DNA from: Erinaceus europaeus
Taxonomy: Eukaryota; Chordata; Mammalia; Eulipotyphla; Erinaceidae
Assembly (NCBI RefSeq): GCF_950295315.1
Contig: NC_080185.1
Span: 40,450,602 to 40,514,601, forward strand
DNA length: 64,000 nucleotides
Direction: 5' to 3'
The translations under genes were made by a program, and so were the position numbers. This document shows, one piece after another, positions 32,263 through 43,590 of the stretch; within the stretch, counting starts at the first letter, position 1, and every line of letters starts with the position of its first letter. Below the pieces are notes generated by a model. It ran no database searches. It was given only the letters and a program-made list of their open reading frames with translations, and was not told the origin of the DNA.

Positions 32263-32985
32263 CTAATAACTCTATCCAGTAAAGTGAAAAAAATGAATAA
32301 AGACTAAAAGCATTAAAATATGTAAAGCACTAATTAAAGTGCCACACATTGTAGTCAAAAATAAATCTAAGTTAGAATCCCATAGAATACAAATTTTAAA
32401 AATACTAACTTTTTACATTCAAAATGAAATGACGAGGAGCCAGGTGGTGGTGCCACAAGTGTGTTATTTTGCCAGTCCTTATTTTTTGTTTAGACTTGAC
32501 TCATGTTTCGCTCAGATTTTTGTCCTTTCTCTGTCCCTGGAAGCACCCCATGATAAATATAATTTTATGTATTACGATGCTCAATTTTCTGTTCTGCTTC
32601 AAGATTCTGATTTAAAGTATTAACTGGTTATTTATACTTTTAAGTAGATTATGATGCTGTGTTTATCTTTGAAAGGTCCTATGGCATGAACTTGAGATGG
32701 AGAACCTCAGACTCTAATGAATCAATCTGACATTTAAATGTACCAATTTAAAGCCAGTTAAACACAAAGAAAACAAGGTTTGACACAGCTATAACCCTTT
32801 CAAATTTTATATTTCATTTTTTAATTGAGTGGTAATTGTCATTTCACATGTTATTAGTTTCAGATGTGTGGCATGAATCAATAGTTGTCTACATACCAGA
32901 ATGATACTCAGCATAAAAGGACACCAAATACTGCCAAATAAAGTTTCAGGGGTTATTTTGGGGGGGTTGCTTGTTTGTTTGCTTG
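32263..32985. other. no gene; 25-bp SINE head scrap at 32,434
   Basis: GGAGCCAGGTGGTGGTGCCA at about 32,435 is an isolated SINE-B head. The remainder is AT-rich and unassigned. Confidence 0.4.
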
Positions 32986-32989
32986 TTTG

Positions 32990-33320
32990 TTTTTATAATG
33001 TGGTAGGGAAGGATTATCCATCCTCCCTTCAGAAAATGGGGCTGTCCCTATCATTGCTACTTTATATGGAGGACATGTTCCTGGAATGGAGTCCTGATGA
33101 CTGGACTTCTACTAGTGATGGTGAACAGTGGGATCTATTAGAGGTCTAGGCCCATCATATCTGTGTGGGAATCCAAGTATTCCCTAACTAGGGCCCTAGA
33201 TGATTGAGTTGTCTAGAATTGACCAAAAAGGCCAACGCTGAGTGAGCCATATTCTTTCTCTTATCCAGATTTTATAGTCCTTTCTTTATCTGATAAAATC
33301 ATTGTTAAAACATTGAGCAT
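32990..33320 (-). mobile_element. L1-3U fragment, inverted
   Basis: GTGGGATCTATTAGAGGTCT and TGTGTGGGAATCC match the minus-strand long-form L1-3U at 62,840-62,900. Confidence 0.6.
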
Positions 33321-33664
33321 CATTAATTGTATCCAAACCAGTACTGGGTTTGTGGGGTCTGCCTTCTTGAACCTTTCTCCTTTATTCCTATTTGTTAGGT
33401 CTAAGTCTAATTGGTTATAGAATTATTGATGCTTTCTTTAGGTCCTTCAGCTAGGATCTCAGGCTTACTAAGTCTAAGTATAATCATGGAAGGCTATTAA
33501 GCATTTTTACTTTGAGTTATCTAATTGCCCCCTTGCTTAAGAATACATGTACACTTGTACCCAGTATCCTAGGCCCTAGCCTGTGTCTAGTATCTATAAC
33601 TGTGTTAGAAAATGTTCCATCCACCCCATCATCCCAGGCCCTAGTCAGGGACTCCTGGAATTCC

Positions 33665-33666
<2 letters not shown>

Positions 33667-33704
<38 letters not shown>
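33667..33704. repeat. (TA)n microsatellite
   Basis: About 19 pure TA units inside the L1-3U copy. Confidence 0.85.
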
Positions 33705-33705
<1 letters not shown>

Positions 33706-33944
33706 TGAGTATACACCTCTAACAGATCCCTTTCTACACCATTACTGGTCATCTCCATTAGGAACAATATTATAAACCCTGTTGTGGGCTTCTACAGGAC
33801 CTTGCCCTCAATGTATAACAACAGTGGTAGAAATTGTCCCACTAGCCAAAGGGTAGATGACTTCACCAATGTGTTCTGGAACACCAGCTCCCCAGAGCCC
33901 TACCTTACTAGGGAAACATAAAAACGGCCTGGAAGTATGACACA

Positions 33945-34123
33945 CTTGTTTAAGCTGCATACTATCCAAGTGATTTATTTCTCTAGTCTGATATTTTTAT
34001 TATAGTTCTTGTTTATCTTTTGTCTCTTAGGTTTATAAGACTATAAATACTTTGAAGAACTATTTTTACCTCCAAATTGGTGGCATAATGCATTTTGAGA
34101 GCTAGATATTATAGGGAATATAT
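33945..34123. repeat. dispersed repeat shared with 40,262-40,440
   Basis: Both loci read GCATACTATCCAAGTGA, then ACTTTGAAGAACTATTTT, then ATTGGTGGCATAATGCATTT in the same order and spacing. The left portion is a minus-strand SINE-D head; the right portion is not in any family recognised here. Confidence 0.7.
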
Positions 34124-34129
34124 ATATAC

Positions 34130-34170
<41 letters not shown>

Positions 34171-34182
34171 TAGGGAGGGAGA
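34114..34182. repeat. (TA)n(GA)n composite microsatellite
   Basis: ATATATATA units pass directly to about 12 GA units (34,145-34,170). Confidence 0.85.
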
Positions 34183-34425
34183 GAGAGATGGGGGTATGGA
34201 TCGACCTGTCAATGCCCATGTCCAACAGATAAGCAATTACAGAAGCCACACCTTCCACCTTCTGCATCTCATAAAGATCTTTGATCCACTGTAAAGGGAT
34301 AAAAAATAGGGAAACTCCCAATGGAGTGGATGAGATACAGAACTCTGTTGGTAGAAATTGTATGAAATTGAACCCCTTCTCTTATCTCACAATCTTACTG
34401 GTCATTATTAAATTGCTAAGTAAAA

Positions 34426-34735
34426 AAAAGAAAATGTGCCATGTGAAATGAAACAAGGTAATCCCATGTGTTATGAAACATCTCACCAGATTAGAGGAGT
34501 TCGGAGGTTGACAACTCAGGCTTGGTATCTCTACAGTAGAAGTCAGTAGCAACATAACGTGGCATGACAACAGTGGTAGTATTGATAAGTTGAGGTCAAC
34601 ACACCACAGTATGACAATAAGTTATCAGAGAGAAGAAATATAAAGAAATATGCCCTAGAGGTATAGTCCTAGAGGTTTCAGGACTAGGAGAAATAAGGAT
34701 CTTAAAGAGAATGAAAGGGTTCCTTGTCCTACAAG
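34426..34735. other. no feature recognised
   Basis: No ORF of note and no repeat assigned. Confidence 0.4.
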
Positions 34736-35040
34736 GGAAAGAGAGAGGCAGACTGGGAGTATGGACCGACCAGTCAATGCCCATGTTCAGTGGGGAAGCA
34801 ATTACAGAAGCCAGACCTTCTACCTTCTGCAACCCACAATAACCCTGGGTCCATGCTCCCAGAGGGATAGAGAATGGGAAAGCTATCAGGGGAGGGGGTG
34901 GGATATGGAGATTGGGTGGTGGGAATAGTGTGGAATTGAACCCCTCCTACCCTATGGTTTTGTTAATTAATCCTTTCTTAAATAAAAAAATAAAAAGAAA
35001 TTTAAAAAAATAAAATTAAAATAATAATAATAATAATATT
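34736..35040 (+). mobile_element. L1-3U, 5'-truncated
   Basis: Begins in GGAAAGAGAGAGGCAGACTG and ends in a 60-bp A-rich tail that passes into (AAT)n at about 35,020-35,037. The next L1 starts in this tail. Confidence 0.75.
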
Positions 35041-36453
35041 CTCCCCAGAGCCATATACAAATTTAATGCAATACCCATCAAAGTTCCACCAACCTTCTTT
35101 AACAGAATAGAACACTACAAATCATTTATCTGGAACATGAAAATACCTAGAATTTCCAAAACAATCTTAAGGAAAAGAAACAGAAATGGAGGCATCACAC
35201 TCCCAGACCTTAAACTATATTATAAAGCCATCATCATCAAAAAAGCATGGTACTGGAACAAAAATAGGCACACAGACCAGTGGAACAGAATTGAAAGCCC
35301 AGAAATAAATCCCCACACCTATGGACATCTAATCTTTGATAAGGGGGCCCAAAGGATTAAATGGAAAAAGGAGGCTCTCTTCAATAAATGGTGCTGGGAA
35401 AACTGGGTTGTAACATGCAAAAGAATGAAATTGAACCACCTTATCTCACCAGAAACAAAAATCAACTCCAAATGGATCAAAGACCTAGATGTCAGACCAG
35501 AAACAATCAAATACTTAGAGGAAAACATTGGTAAAACAGTTTCCCACCTACACCTCAAGGACATCTTTGATGAATCAAACCCAATTGCAAGGAAGACTAA
35601 AGCAGAAACAAATCAATGGGACTACATAAAATTGAAAAGCTTCTGCACATCCAAAGAAACTGTTAAACAAACAAAGAGACCCCTCACAGAATGGGAGAAG
35701 ATCATCACATGCCATACATCAGACAAGAAACTAATCACCAAAATATATAAAGAGCTCAGCAAACTTAGCACCAAAAAAGCAAATGACCCCATACAAAAAT
35801 GGGCAGAGGATATGAACAAAACAGTCACCGCAGAGGAGATCCAAAAGGCTAACAAACATATGAAAAACTGCTCTAGATCACTGATTGTCAGATAAATGCA
35901 AATTAAGACAACACTAAGATACCACCTCAATCCTGTAAGAATGGCATACATCAAAAAGGACAGCAGCAACAAATGCTGGAGAGGTTGTGAGGACAGAGGA
36001 ACCCTTTTACATTGCTGGTGGGAATGCAAATTGGTCCATCCTCTGTGGAGAGCAGTCTGGAAAACTCTCACAAGACTAGACATGGACCTTCCATATGATC
36101 CAGTAATTCCTCTCCTGGGGTTATACCCCAAAGACTCCATAATACCCAACCAAAAAGAGGTGTGTACTCCTATGTTCATAGCAGCACAATTCATAATAGA
36201 TAAAACCTGGAAGCAACCCAGGTGCCCAACAACAGAGGAGTGGCTGAGAAAGCTGTGGTATATATACACAATGGAATACTATGCAGCTATCAAAAACAAT
36301 GAACCCACCTTCTCTGACCCATCTTGGACAGAGCTAGAAGGAATTATGTTAAGGGAGCTAAGTCAGAAAGATAAAGATGAGTATGGGACGATCCCACTCA
36401 TCAACAGAAGTTGGGTAAGAAGATCTGAAAGGGAAACTAAAAGCAGGACCTGA
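35041..36453 (+). pseudogene. L1 ORF2 C-terminal half, one nonsense codon
   Basis: This is the C-terminal half of L1 ORF2 after the RT palm: thumb, then the cysteine-rich end. The frame is open from the first base (35,041) to 35,895, is stopped by TAA at 35,893-35,895, and resumes at once with ATG in the same frame to 36,453. Landmarks are [51 protein letters not shown]-like [18 protein letters not shown] [14 protein letters not shown], the cysteine motif [18 protein letters not shown], and [12 protein letters not shown] near the end. There is no other disabling change over 1.4 kb, so the copy is young. The 5' truncation removes endonuclease and RT, so it is inactive. The TAA replaces a Glu codon that other mammalian L1s have; a second L1 in this window carries the same TAA. 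Confidence 0.9.
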
Positions 36454-37790
36454 CCAAATTTTAAGTAGGGCATCAAAGTAAAAACCCTGTGGTGAGGGGT
36501 AGACATGCAGCTTCCTGGGCCAGTGGGGGGTGGGAGTGGGTGGGAGGGATGGGTCACAGTCTTTTGGTGGTGGGAATGGTGTTTATGTACACTCCTAGTA
36601 AAATGTAGTCATATAAATCACTAGTTAATTAATACGAGAGGGGGAAAATTAATTGTATGTCTCGAAGTTTTTCAAAACACAAACTGAATCTTTTTAATAT
36701 ATAGGCTGTGTAATTGATATGCAGACTCTCTCAAAATCCTGGACCAAGTAGATCAGAAGCAACCAATAGCACAGCTATATACAAGATGCTGGGTACTGTA
36801 CAGCAAACCCTAACAAAAGGACTTTTCAAAGTTAACCCAATTACCAAATAATGTGATGATAACATTAACTATCCATTGTCTTTTTGAACCCTAAGACAGC
36901 AGGAACCTCACATATCCACTATAGAGCCTCTACTTCCCCCAGTCCTGGAACCATTGGATAGGGCCCACTTTCCCGTATTCCTCTCCCAATACATACCAAA
37001 TAATATTGCATCTGCTGATCACAACGTAACCAACACAACGATTGCCACCTCAACATGCTTCACTTCAGACTGTGTCCAGAGTCTTCAGTTGTGGATTGAC
37101 AACCCTTCAGCTTCATTACTCAGGTGAGACCTTTCCTTTCATAGTATACTCTAATTCCATCCCAGGTGGTTCACTTTCTAACAAAGTCCCATAACCTAGA
37201 TATACACCAGTTTCTGTGAGAGAGAGAGAGAGAGAGAGCATATCTTCACATGTATCCATAAACTACTGCAAAATATATACCTGAAAGCAGAAGTACACTA
37301 GAGTTTGCAGTGAGTACCCCCCTAACACTTCCTCTCCATTATTACAAGCTTTGGGTCCATGATTGCTCAACAACTTGTTTGGCTTTGTATGTTCACTCTT
37401 TTTTCAGTCACCAGGTTCCAGATGTCATCAGGATGCCGGCCAGGCTGCCCTAGACTGAAGACCCCACCAAAGTGTCCTGGAGCTCTGCTTCCCCAGAGAC
37501 CCACCCTGATAGGGAAAGAGAGAGGCAGACTAGGAGTATGGACCGACCAGTCAACACACATGTTCAGTGGGGAAGCAATTACAGAAGCCAGACCTTCTAC
37601 CCACAATGACCCTGGGTCCATGCTCCCAGAGGGATAGAGAATGGGAAAGCTATCAGGGGAGGGGGTGGGATATGGAGATTGTGTGGTGGGAATTGTGTGG
37701 AGTTGTACCCCTCCTACCCTATGGTTTTGTTAATTAATCCTTTCTTAAATAAAAAAGAGAAGAAATAAAATAAAATAAAGAAAGATTTTA
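36454..37790 (+). mobile_element. 3' UTR of the L1 at 35,041 (L1-3U in place)
   Basis: After the ORF2 stop the sequence runs on through GGTGGTGGGAATGGTG, AGGCTGTGTAATTGATATGC, CCTAAGACAGCAGGAACC and all L1-3U blocks to the ATCCTTTCTTAAATAAAA tail. There is no A-tail or TSD between ORF2 and the L1-3U text, so I take the abundant L1-3U repeat to be the 3' UTR of this L1. A (GA)n run lies at 37,218-37,238. An alternative is a separate element inserted with an unseen junction. Confidence 0.68.
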
Positions 37791-38339
37791 AAATAGCAAT
37801 GCATTATTATTATTATTATTATTATTATAACCAAGTTAGTTGGAGAGAGAATGTTTTTCTATTAAAATCCAATGGTTAGGATCTACTACAATATACTTCA
37901 CTATTCTTTGTGCCCTTTAGGCTTCCTTCTAATCACTATATCTTAGATACCAACAGGGCCAAATGGTTTTGATCTATCTGGCCTAAGGTTGTAGGTAACT
38001 TGGATATTTTTTTTAAAGCTATATAGACTTAGTCCTAAAAAAATATGAATACTCAGAACTATGGTCTAGGTCTAGGCAGTTAGAGACCATGAAGTGTTAG
38101 ATCTACCCCCACACACACACACCCCCTACCCCAGGCTGTGGTGTTTCTGCAGATGTCTCAGCTGTAGTTGGTGAATTTTGTTAAAATTGATAGTTGTAGA
38201 TACTTGTTGTTTTCGGAAGAGTCTGATCTGGTTCTGTTACCTCTTCCTGGGTACGTCAAAACTGATTTCTTTAAACATTGTCTCACTTAAAGTTGAAGTC
38301 TCCATGAACCTCTCTATGAATTTAAGTGAGAACTCACTG
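37791..38339. other. unassigned, with (ATT)n at 37,804-37,829
   Basis: Eight to nine ATT units, then unassigned DNA with a short (AC)n at about 38,110. Confidence 0.5.
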
Positions 38340-38560
38340 TATGGGGCAGGGTAGTAGTACACCCTGTTGAGTACACATGTCACAATGCTCAAGGACCCTG
38401 GTCTGATCCCCTGGCCCCCAGCTGCAGAAGGAAGGTTTTGTGAGTGGAAAAGCAGTATTTCAGGTGTCTCTCTGTCTTTCTCCCTCTCTATAACCTCTTC
38501 CCTCTTAATTTCTGGTTGTCTCTATCCAATAAACACACAAATATAAATTTTAAAAAGAAA
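38340..38560 (+). mobile_element. SINE-B
   Basis: GGTAGTAGTACACCCTG, GTCTGATCCCCTGGCCCCC, CTCTATCCAATAAACACAC end. Confidence 0.72.
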
Positions 38561-38639
38561 TGTTAAAAATAAGAACTCACTTTATTACTATCTGAAGAAA
38601 TTATCAACACTATAGAAATTCAAGAGTTAAGTATTTCTT

Positions 38640-39000
38640 GTTTTTTCCAACTTCAATATCACTTTATTGAAGGAATGTTGGTTTATAGGATTGCTTTTGT
38701 CACAAGTGTGTCCACATTTCCTCAAGATAGATATCAGCACATTTCATCCTACATGAACCAATCATCTTGTTCCACCATAGGAACATGCATTCCCAACTTC
38801 CCCTTAGTGCTCCTCCTTTCCCACATGTGAACCCTCAAATCTGTTGCAACAGACAACAATCCATTGAGGATTCACCCTGTATTGTCCTGTTGATACTGTT
38901 GTTTCTTAGATTCCACCTATGAGTAAAATTACTCTGTATTTGTCTGTCTCCTTCTGGCTTATTTCACTCTGCATGACAGAAGTTAAATCCAGTCTCATTA
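38640..39000 (-). mobile_element. old L1 3' end
   Basis: ATATCACTTTATTGAAGG, GTTGCAACAGACAACAATCC, TTCTGGCTTATTTCACTCTG (minus-strand ORF2 end). Confidence 0.6.
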
Positions 39001-39568
39001 ACCCATTAGGGCCTTGCACAGTTCAGAAGTGTGATCCTAAAACTAACCATTTGCATTAGCACTTTGTATAATTTATTAATATAGAGAAAATAAGTTACTC
39101 GGTCCTTTAAAGTTTTATAAGTGCCTTCCATGTTTATTATGTTCCAGGTTTTATTCTAGGCATTTGAGGACATATCTTACCAGTGATATTTAACTCTGGA
39201 AATAACAAAATCATAAAGTTGGCTAAATGGAAAATGTTCCATGCAGTGAAGAAAATATATCAGGATGCTAGTATTATGAAAGTGATTGAAGTAGAGCTGG
39301 GAGACAGCCCTAGTTAGGAGATTAGGGACAGTCACCTATACATAGATTTTGATTAAAATATGAATTATACAAGGAGGAAGTCATATGACAATCTGGAGAG
39401 AAATGTGCATGAAAATGAGTAAGAACATGAAAATGCCATGGGTGGGGAGGAACTGCAGGCATACAGTGCTCCAGAAATTTCTTCTTATAGAGGACAAGAG
39501 TTTACTGAATGAAGGCATAGCAAATGACCACACTAGAATCCTGCTTCTTCTTAAAGAAATGTATGCCT
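39001..39568. other. unassigned; possible ancient repeat
   Basis: TTATTATGTTCCAGGTTTTATTCTAGGCATT-like text at 39,134 resembles the TATGTGCCAGGCACTGTTCT family of ancient repeats. No gene. Confidence 0.35.
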
Positions 39569-39778
39569 GTAAACCAGACCTTCCACCTTCTACACCCCAT
39601 AATGATACTGAGTCCATACTCCCAGAGGAATAAAGAATAGGAAAGCTATCGAGGGAGGGGATAAGATACAAAGTTCGGGTGGTGGGAACTGCATGGAACT
39701 GTACACCTCTTAGCCTATGGTCTTGTCAATATTTCCATTTTATAAATAAATGTTATATAAATTTAAAAAAAGAAAGAA
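39569..39778 (+). mobile_element. L1-3U, strongly 5'-truncated
   Basis: Starts at ACCAGACCTTCCACCTTC and ends TTTCCATTTTATAAATAAATG with an A-rich tail. Confidence 0.72.
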
Positions 39779-40154
39779 GCATATGACTATAAAATGAGGA
39801 ATCCCTGGCAAACCTCAATAATAATCCTTGAATATGATCATGAATGTCATACAATATCATGTTTAAATATTCACCAAAAAAAAACTTATGAGGATGTAAT
39901 GATTATTATTTTAAAAAGATCAAACTAAGGATCAGAGAGAGAATTTGCCCTAATACAGGCAGCAACTGAGAAAAGGAACAGGGAATTTTCTTGATATTCT
40001 AAATAATATCTAATTGGGGCTAGGGAGATAACTTAATGATTATGAGAAAAGACTTTCATACCTGAGGCACCAAAGGATATCTAACTGTAATCAGCATCCA
40101 AATACCAATTTAAGAGTTGGTGCGTGAGTGAGAATCTTTAGTCACAGAAGAGAG
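39779..40154. other. unassigned, with SINE-C scrap at 40,013-40,080
   Basis: GGGGCTAGGGAGATAACTT and CTTTCATACCTGAGGC mark a truncated SINE-C. Other parts unassigned. Confidence 0.45.
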
Positions 40155-40300
40155 TTAAATGGTTTTTTAGATAGAGGCAGAGCGAGAAAGAGAGACCACA
40201 GCACCAAAGCTTTCTTCAGTGCAATAGAGACTGGACTCAAACCTGGGCCACACACCTGGATAAGTTGCATACTATCCAAGTGAATTATTTCTCCAGTCCA
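40155..40300 (-). mobile_element. SINE-D
   Basis: GAGACTGGACTCAAACCTGG is the minus-strand B-box zone; AAGTTGCATACTATCCAAG is the head. Confidence 0.55.
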
Positions 40301-40440
40301 ATAAATATTTTTATTATAGTTCTTTTTTTTAGGTTTTCTTACTTTACAAGGCTACAAATACTTTGAAGAACTATTTTCACCTCCAGATTGGTGGCATAAT
40401 GCATTTTGAAAGCTAAGTATTATAGGGCTGATATATATAT
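40262..40440. repeat. second copy of the repeat at 33,945-34,123
   Basis: Same three blocks in order, about 85% identical by eye over 180 bp. Confidence 0.7.
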
Positions 40441-40540
40441 CACCAGTGTTATCTCCGAGACTCATGCATGCATAGTAACTCCATCATGCCAATGGTTATT
40501 TCTTTTATTTTCGTAAACAGTGAGATAGAAACAGAAAGAG

Positions 40541-40830
40541 AGGGAGTCGGGCGGTAGCACAGCGGTTTAAGCCCAGGTGGCACAAAGTGCAAAGACCTGC
40601 GTAAGGATCCCGGTTCGAGCCCCCAGCTCCCCACCTGCAGGGGAGTCACTTTACAGGCGGTGAAGCAGGTCTGCAGGTGTCTTTCTCTCCCCCACTCTGT
40701 CTTCACCTCCTCTCTCCATTTCTCTTTGTCCTATCCAACAACAATGACATCAATAACCACAACAATGTTAAACAACAAGGGCAACAAGAGGGAAAATAAA
40801 TAAATAAATATAAAAAAAAGAAAGAAAAAA
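40541..40830 (+). mobile_element. SINE-A, first of a same-target pair
   Basis: GGGCGGTAGCACAGCGG head, intact CCGGTTCGAGCCCCC box, A-rich AAATAAATAAATA tail. Preceded by GAAACAGAAAGAG (40,528-40,540). Confidence 0.88.
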
Positions 40831-40842
40831 GAAACAGAAGAG

Positions 40843-41120
40843 AGGGAGTTGGGTAGTAGCACAGTGGGTTAAGCGCAAAGTGCAAGGACCAGAGCAAGGA
40901 TCCTGGATTGAGCCCCCCGCTCCCTACAAGCAGTGGAGTCGCTTCACAAGCAGTGAAGCGGGTCTGCAGGTGTCTATCATTCTCTCACCCCCTCTGTCTT
41001 CTTGTCCTCTCTCCATTTCTCTCTGTCCTATTTAACAACGACATCAATAACAACAATAACTACAAAAATAAAAAAACAAGCACAACAAAAGGGAAAATAA
41101 ATATATAAATATTTTTTAAA
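40843..41120 (+). mobile_element. SINE-A, second of a same-target pair
   Basis: GGGTAGTAGCACAGTGGG head, decayed B box (GGATTGAGCCCC). GAAACAGAAGAG (40,831-40,842) lies before it and GAAACAGAAAGAG (41,121-41,133) after it. Confidence 0.85.
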
Positions 41121-41133
41121 GAAACAGAAAGAG

Positions 41134-41250
41134 AAAGAGAAAAGATACCTTCAGTACTTCTTCAATAAACATGAACCTTCACACATCCATGCAGGTGAAA
41201 ATGAGAGACTTGAACCTGGGTCCTTACACACAATAACATGGAAAACAAAA
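41134..41250 (-). mobile_element. SINE-D, the target of the SINE-A pair
   Basis: GAGACTTGAACCTGGGTCC and ACCTTCAGTACTTCTTCA are minus-strand SINE core text; its GA-rich body provided the insertion site. Confidence 0.55.
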
Positions 41251-41295
41251 GTATCTATAAAATAAAAATAAAACTAGCAATAAACAAGTGGGGCT

Positions 41296-42318
41296 AGGTA
41301 TCAGGAACAACAAAATAGACCCCTGTGTGGGCCCCCATAGGAACTTACCCTCAACTTAGATCAACAACGATAGAAAATGTTCCATTCTCCAAAGGGAGGC
41401 TGGACAACATACTCTATGCTATACACCTGAGGAAGATGGGTCCTGATTTTGTGACAGCTTGGAATGTTCCTACTCATGATCAAAGAATGTTAACTAGGAT
41501 CTATAGGGATGCAGAGGTCACATAGGTTCCTAAGCTGAATATGGGGCCCAGATCAGATCAAATTGATGATGTTTATGGGGTTTACACTCAACAATATTTA
41601 TACCCCTTTCCCATATTAGGGAGCAACTCTCTTCCCTGATCCAGCTTTCTGGTCCTTTTTCCAGCCATGACATCATCTCTCCAGGCAATAACTTGGATCT
41701 ACCTGCATATCAGATTTCAGACTCAGGGGGGCAAAATAAAAGAGACAGACAGACAGACAGAGAGAGAGAGAGGGAGGGATGGAGAGAGAGAGATTACACT
41801 ACTATAGCCACAGGCACTTTGGAATATAACTAAAATATGCCTACTAGCTATCTACAAAACAAAGACCCCCCCAACTCCTCATATGCATTATTCCAGCCTT
41901 TAGGTTCATGATTAGTTAACAATTTGCTTGGCTTTATTTGTTAACTCTCTTTTCAGCCACGAGGTTCCAGATGCTAGCATGATGCCAACCAGACTTCCCT
42001 AGACAGACAGCCCCACAATGTGTCCTGGAGCTCCGATTCCCCAGAACCCTGCCCCACTAGGGAAAGAGAGAGGCAGGTTGGGAGTATGGATTGACCTGTC
42101 AATGCCCATGTTCAGCGGGGAAGCAATTACAGAAGCCAGATCTTCCACCTTCTGCATCCCATAATGACCCCAGGCCCATATTCGCAGAGGGATAAAGAAT
42201 AGGAAAGCTATCAGGGGAGGGGATGATAGATGGAGTTCTGGTGGTGGGAATTGTGTGAAGTTGTACCCCTCTTATCCTATGGTTTTGTAGTGTTTCCTTT
42301 TTATAAATTAAAAAAATC
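41296..42318 (+). mobile_element. L1-3U, partial long form
   Basis: From TATCAGGAACAACAAAATAG through CAATATTTATACCCCTTTCC to TTTCCTTTTTATAAATTAAA. An (AGAC)n(AG)n microsatellite at 41,738-41,792 sits inside. Confidence 0.75.
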
Positions 42319-42539
42319 TTCTCTCAGCAAAAAAATGTACATCAAGAAGAAATAGACACCTTAGTGAATGGGAGAATATATTTGTAGGTCATATGTTCAG
42401 CAAAAGGTTCATATGCAAAAGATATAAAGAATTCATGAACTGCAACAACCAATACAAGCAAAATGATTAAAGATTGGGTAGAATATCTAAAGACATTTCT
42501 CCAGACTGATGTAAAATAGGCACATCAAAAGATGTTCAC

Positions 42540-42672
42540 AAGGACCTGAGAATGAAGTGACAGATGAAATATTTAACTCTCAAATCTGAGGTCCCAAGTT
42601 CCATTCCCTACACCCCATGATGCCCCAGTTCACTCTCTAGTTCATTAATAAATAAATAAATAAATATTTTTA
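42540..42672 (+). mobile_element. SINE-C inside ancient L1
   Basis: GTCCCAAGTTCCATTCCC and GTTCATTAATAAATAAATAA. Confidence 0.6.
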
Positions 42673-42792
42673 AAGAAAATAATAAACATATTCATCATAC
42701 CTTACTATTAGGGATATGTAAATCAAAATAATAAGCTATGATCTCTTATCTGTGAGACCAGTAACAATCCAAAGTACAAGAAACAAGTGTGG

Positions 42793-43378
42793 ATGTATGC
42801 CATTCTTACAGGAGTGAAGTGGTATCTTAGTGTTGTCTTAATTTGCATTTATCTGACAATCAGTGACCTAGAGCAGTTTTTCATATGTTTGTTAGCCTTT
42901 TGGATCTCCTCTGTAGTGAATGTTTTGTTCATATCCTCTGCCCATTTTTGGATGGGGTCATTTGCTTTTTTGGTGCTAAGTTTACTGAGCTCTTTATATA
43001 TTTTGGTGATTAGTTTCTTGTCTGATGTATGGCATGTGATGATCTTCTCCCATTCTGTGAGGGGTCTCTTTTTGTTTAATAGTTTCTTTGGCTGTGCAGA
43101 AGCTTTTCAATTTGATATAGTCCTATTGGTTTGTTTCTGCTTTAGTCTTCCTTGCAATTGGGTTTGATTCATCAAAGATGTCCTTGAGGTGTAGGTGGGA
43201 AACTGTTTTACCAATGTTTTCCTCTAAGTATTTGATTGTTTCTGGTCTGACATCCAGGTCTTTGATCCATCTGGAGTTGATTTTTGTTTCTGGTGAGATA
43301 AAGTGGTTCAATTTCATTCTTCTGCATGTTACAACCCAGTTTTCCCAGCACCATTTATTGAAGCGAGCCTCCTTCTAG
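42793..43378 (-). pseudogene. L1 ORF2 C-terminal fragment (young family)
   Basis: The minus strand carries the same ORF2 stretch as 35,385-35,950, about 95% identical by eye: NKWCWENW, then [20 protein letters not shown]. It is damaged by a TAG after TNQ and a 2-bp deletion in the A-rich stretch near 43,070. It also has the TAA found in the 35-kb copy (plus-strand TTA at 42,849-42,851), directly before the ATG of the C-terminal segment. It lacks an A-tail and its 3' half, so it was probably placed here by an inversion or truncated event rather than by ordinary priming. Confidence 0.85.
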
Positions 43379-43590
43379 CTAGAAGCAACTTAAAGAAGAA
43401 TGGATAAAGAAAATATAGTAAAAATACAAAATTGAATTACTTCTCAAGCTGCATGAAATTCTACTATTTACAACAACATGATCTGTCCTAGAGGGTGATA
43501 TGCTTAATAACACGATCCAGATAAAGGAAAAGCATCATATAATTTGGTTCATATGTAGTATGGAGGCAAACCTTATAAGTGAATAAACTA

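Larger units (their letters stand above)
33330..34425 (+). mobile_element. L1-3U, older copy, interrupted
   Basis: ACTGGTCATCTCCATTAGG, AGGACCTTGCCCTCAATG, CACCAATGTGTTCTGGAAC, then after an insert at 33,945-34,180 the GGATCGACCTGTCAATGCCC block and the 3' end. Confidence 0.62.
42325..43590 (+). mobile_element. ancient L1 ORF2, interrupted twice
   Basis: Left part: GGGAGAATATATTTGTAGG, GACATTTCTCCAGACTGATG, AGGGATATGTAAATCAAAAT. Right part after 43,379: GAAGAATGGATAAAGAAAAT, TACAACAACATGATC, CTAGAGGGTGATATGC. These are consecutive ORF2 stretches separated by a SINE-C and an inverted young L1. Confidence 0.65.
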
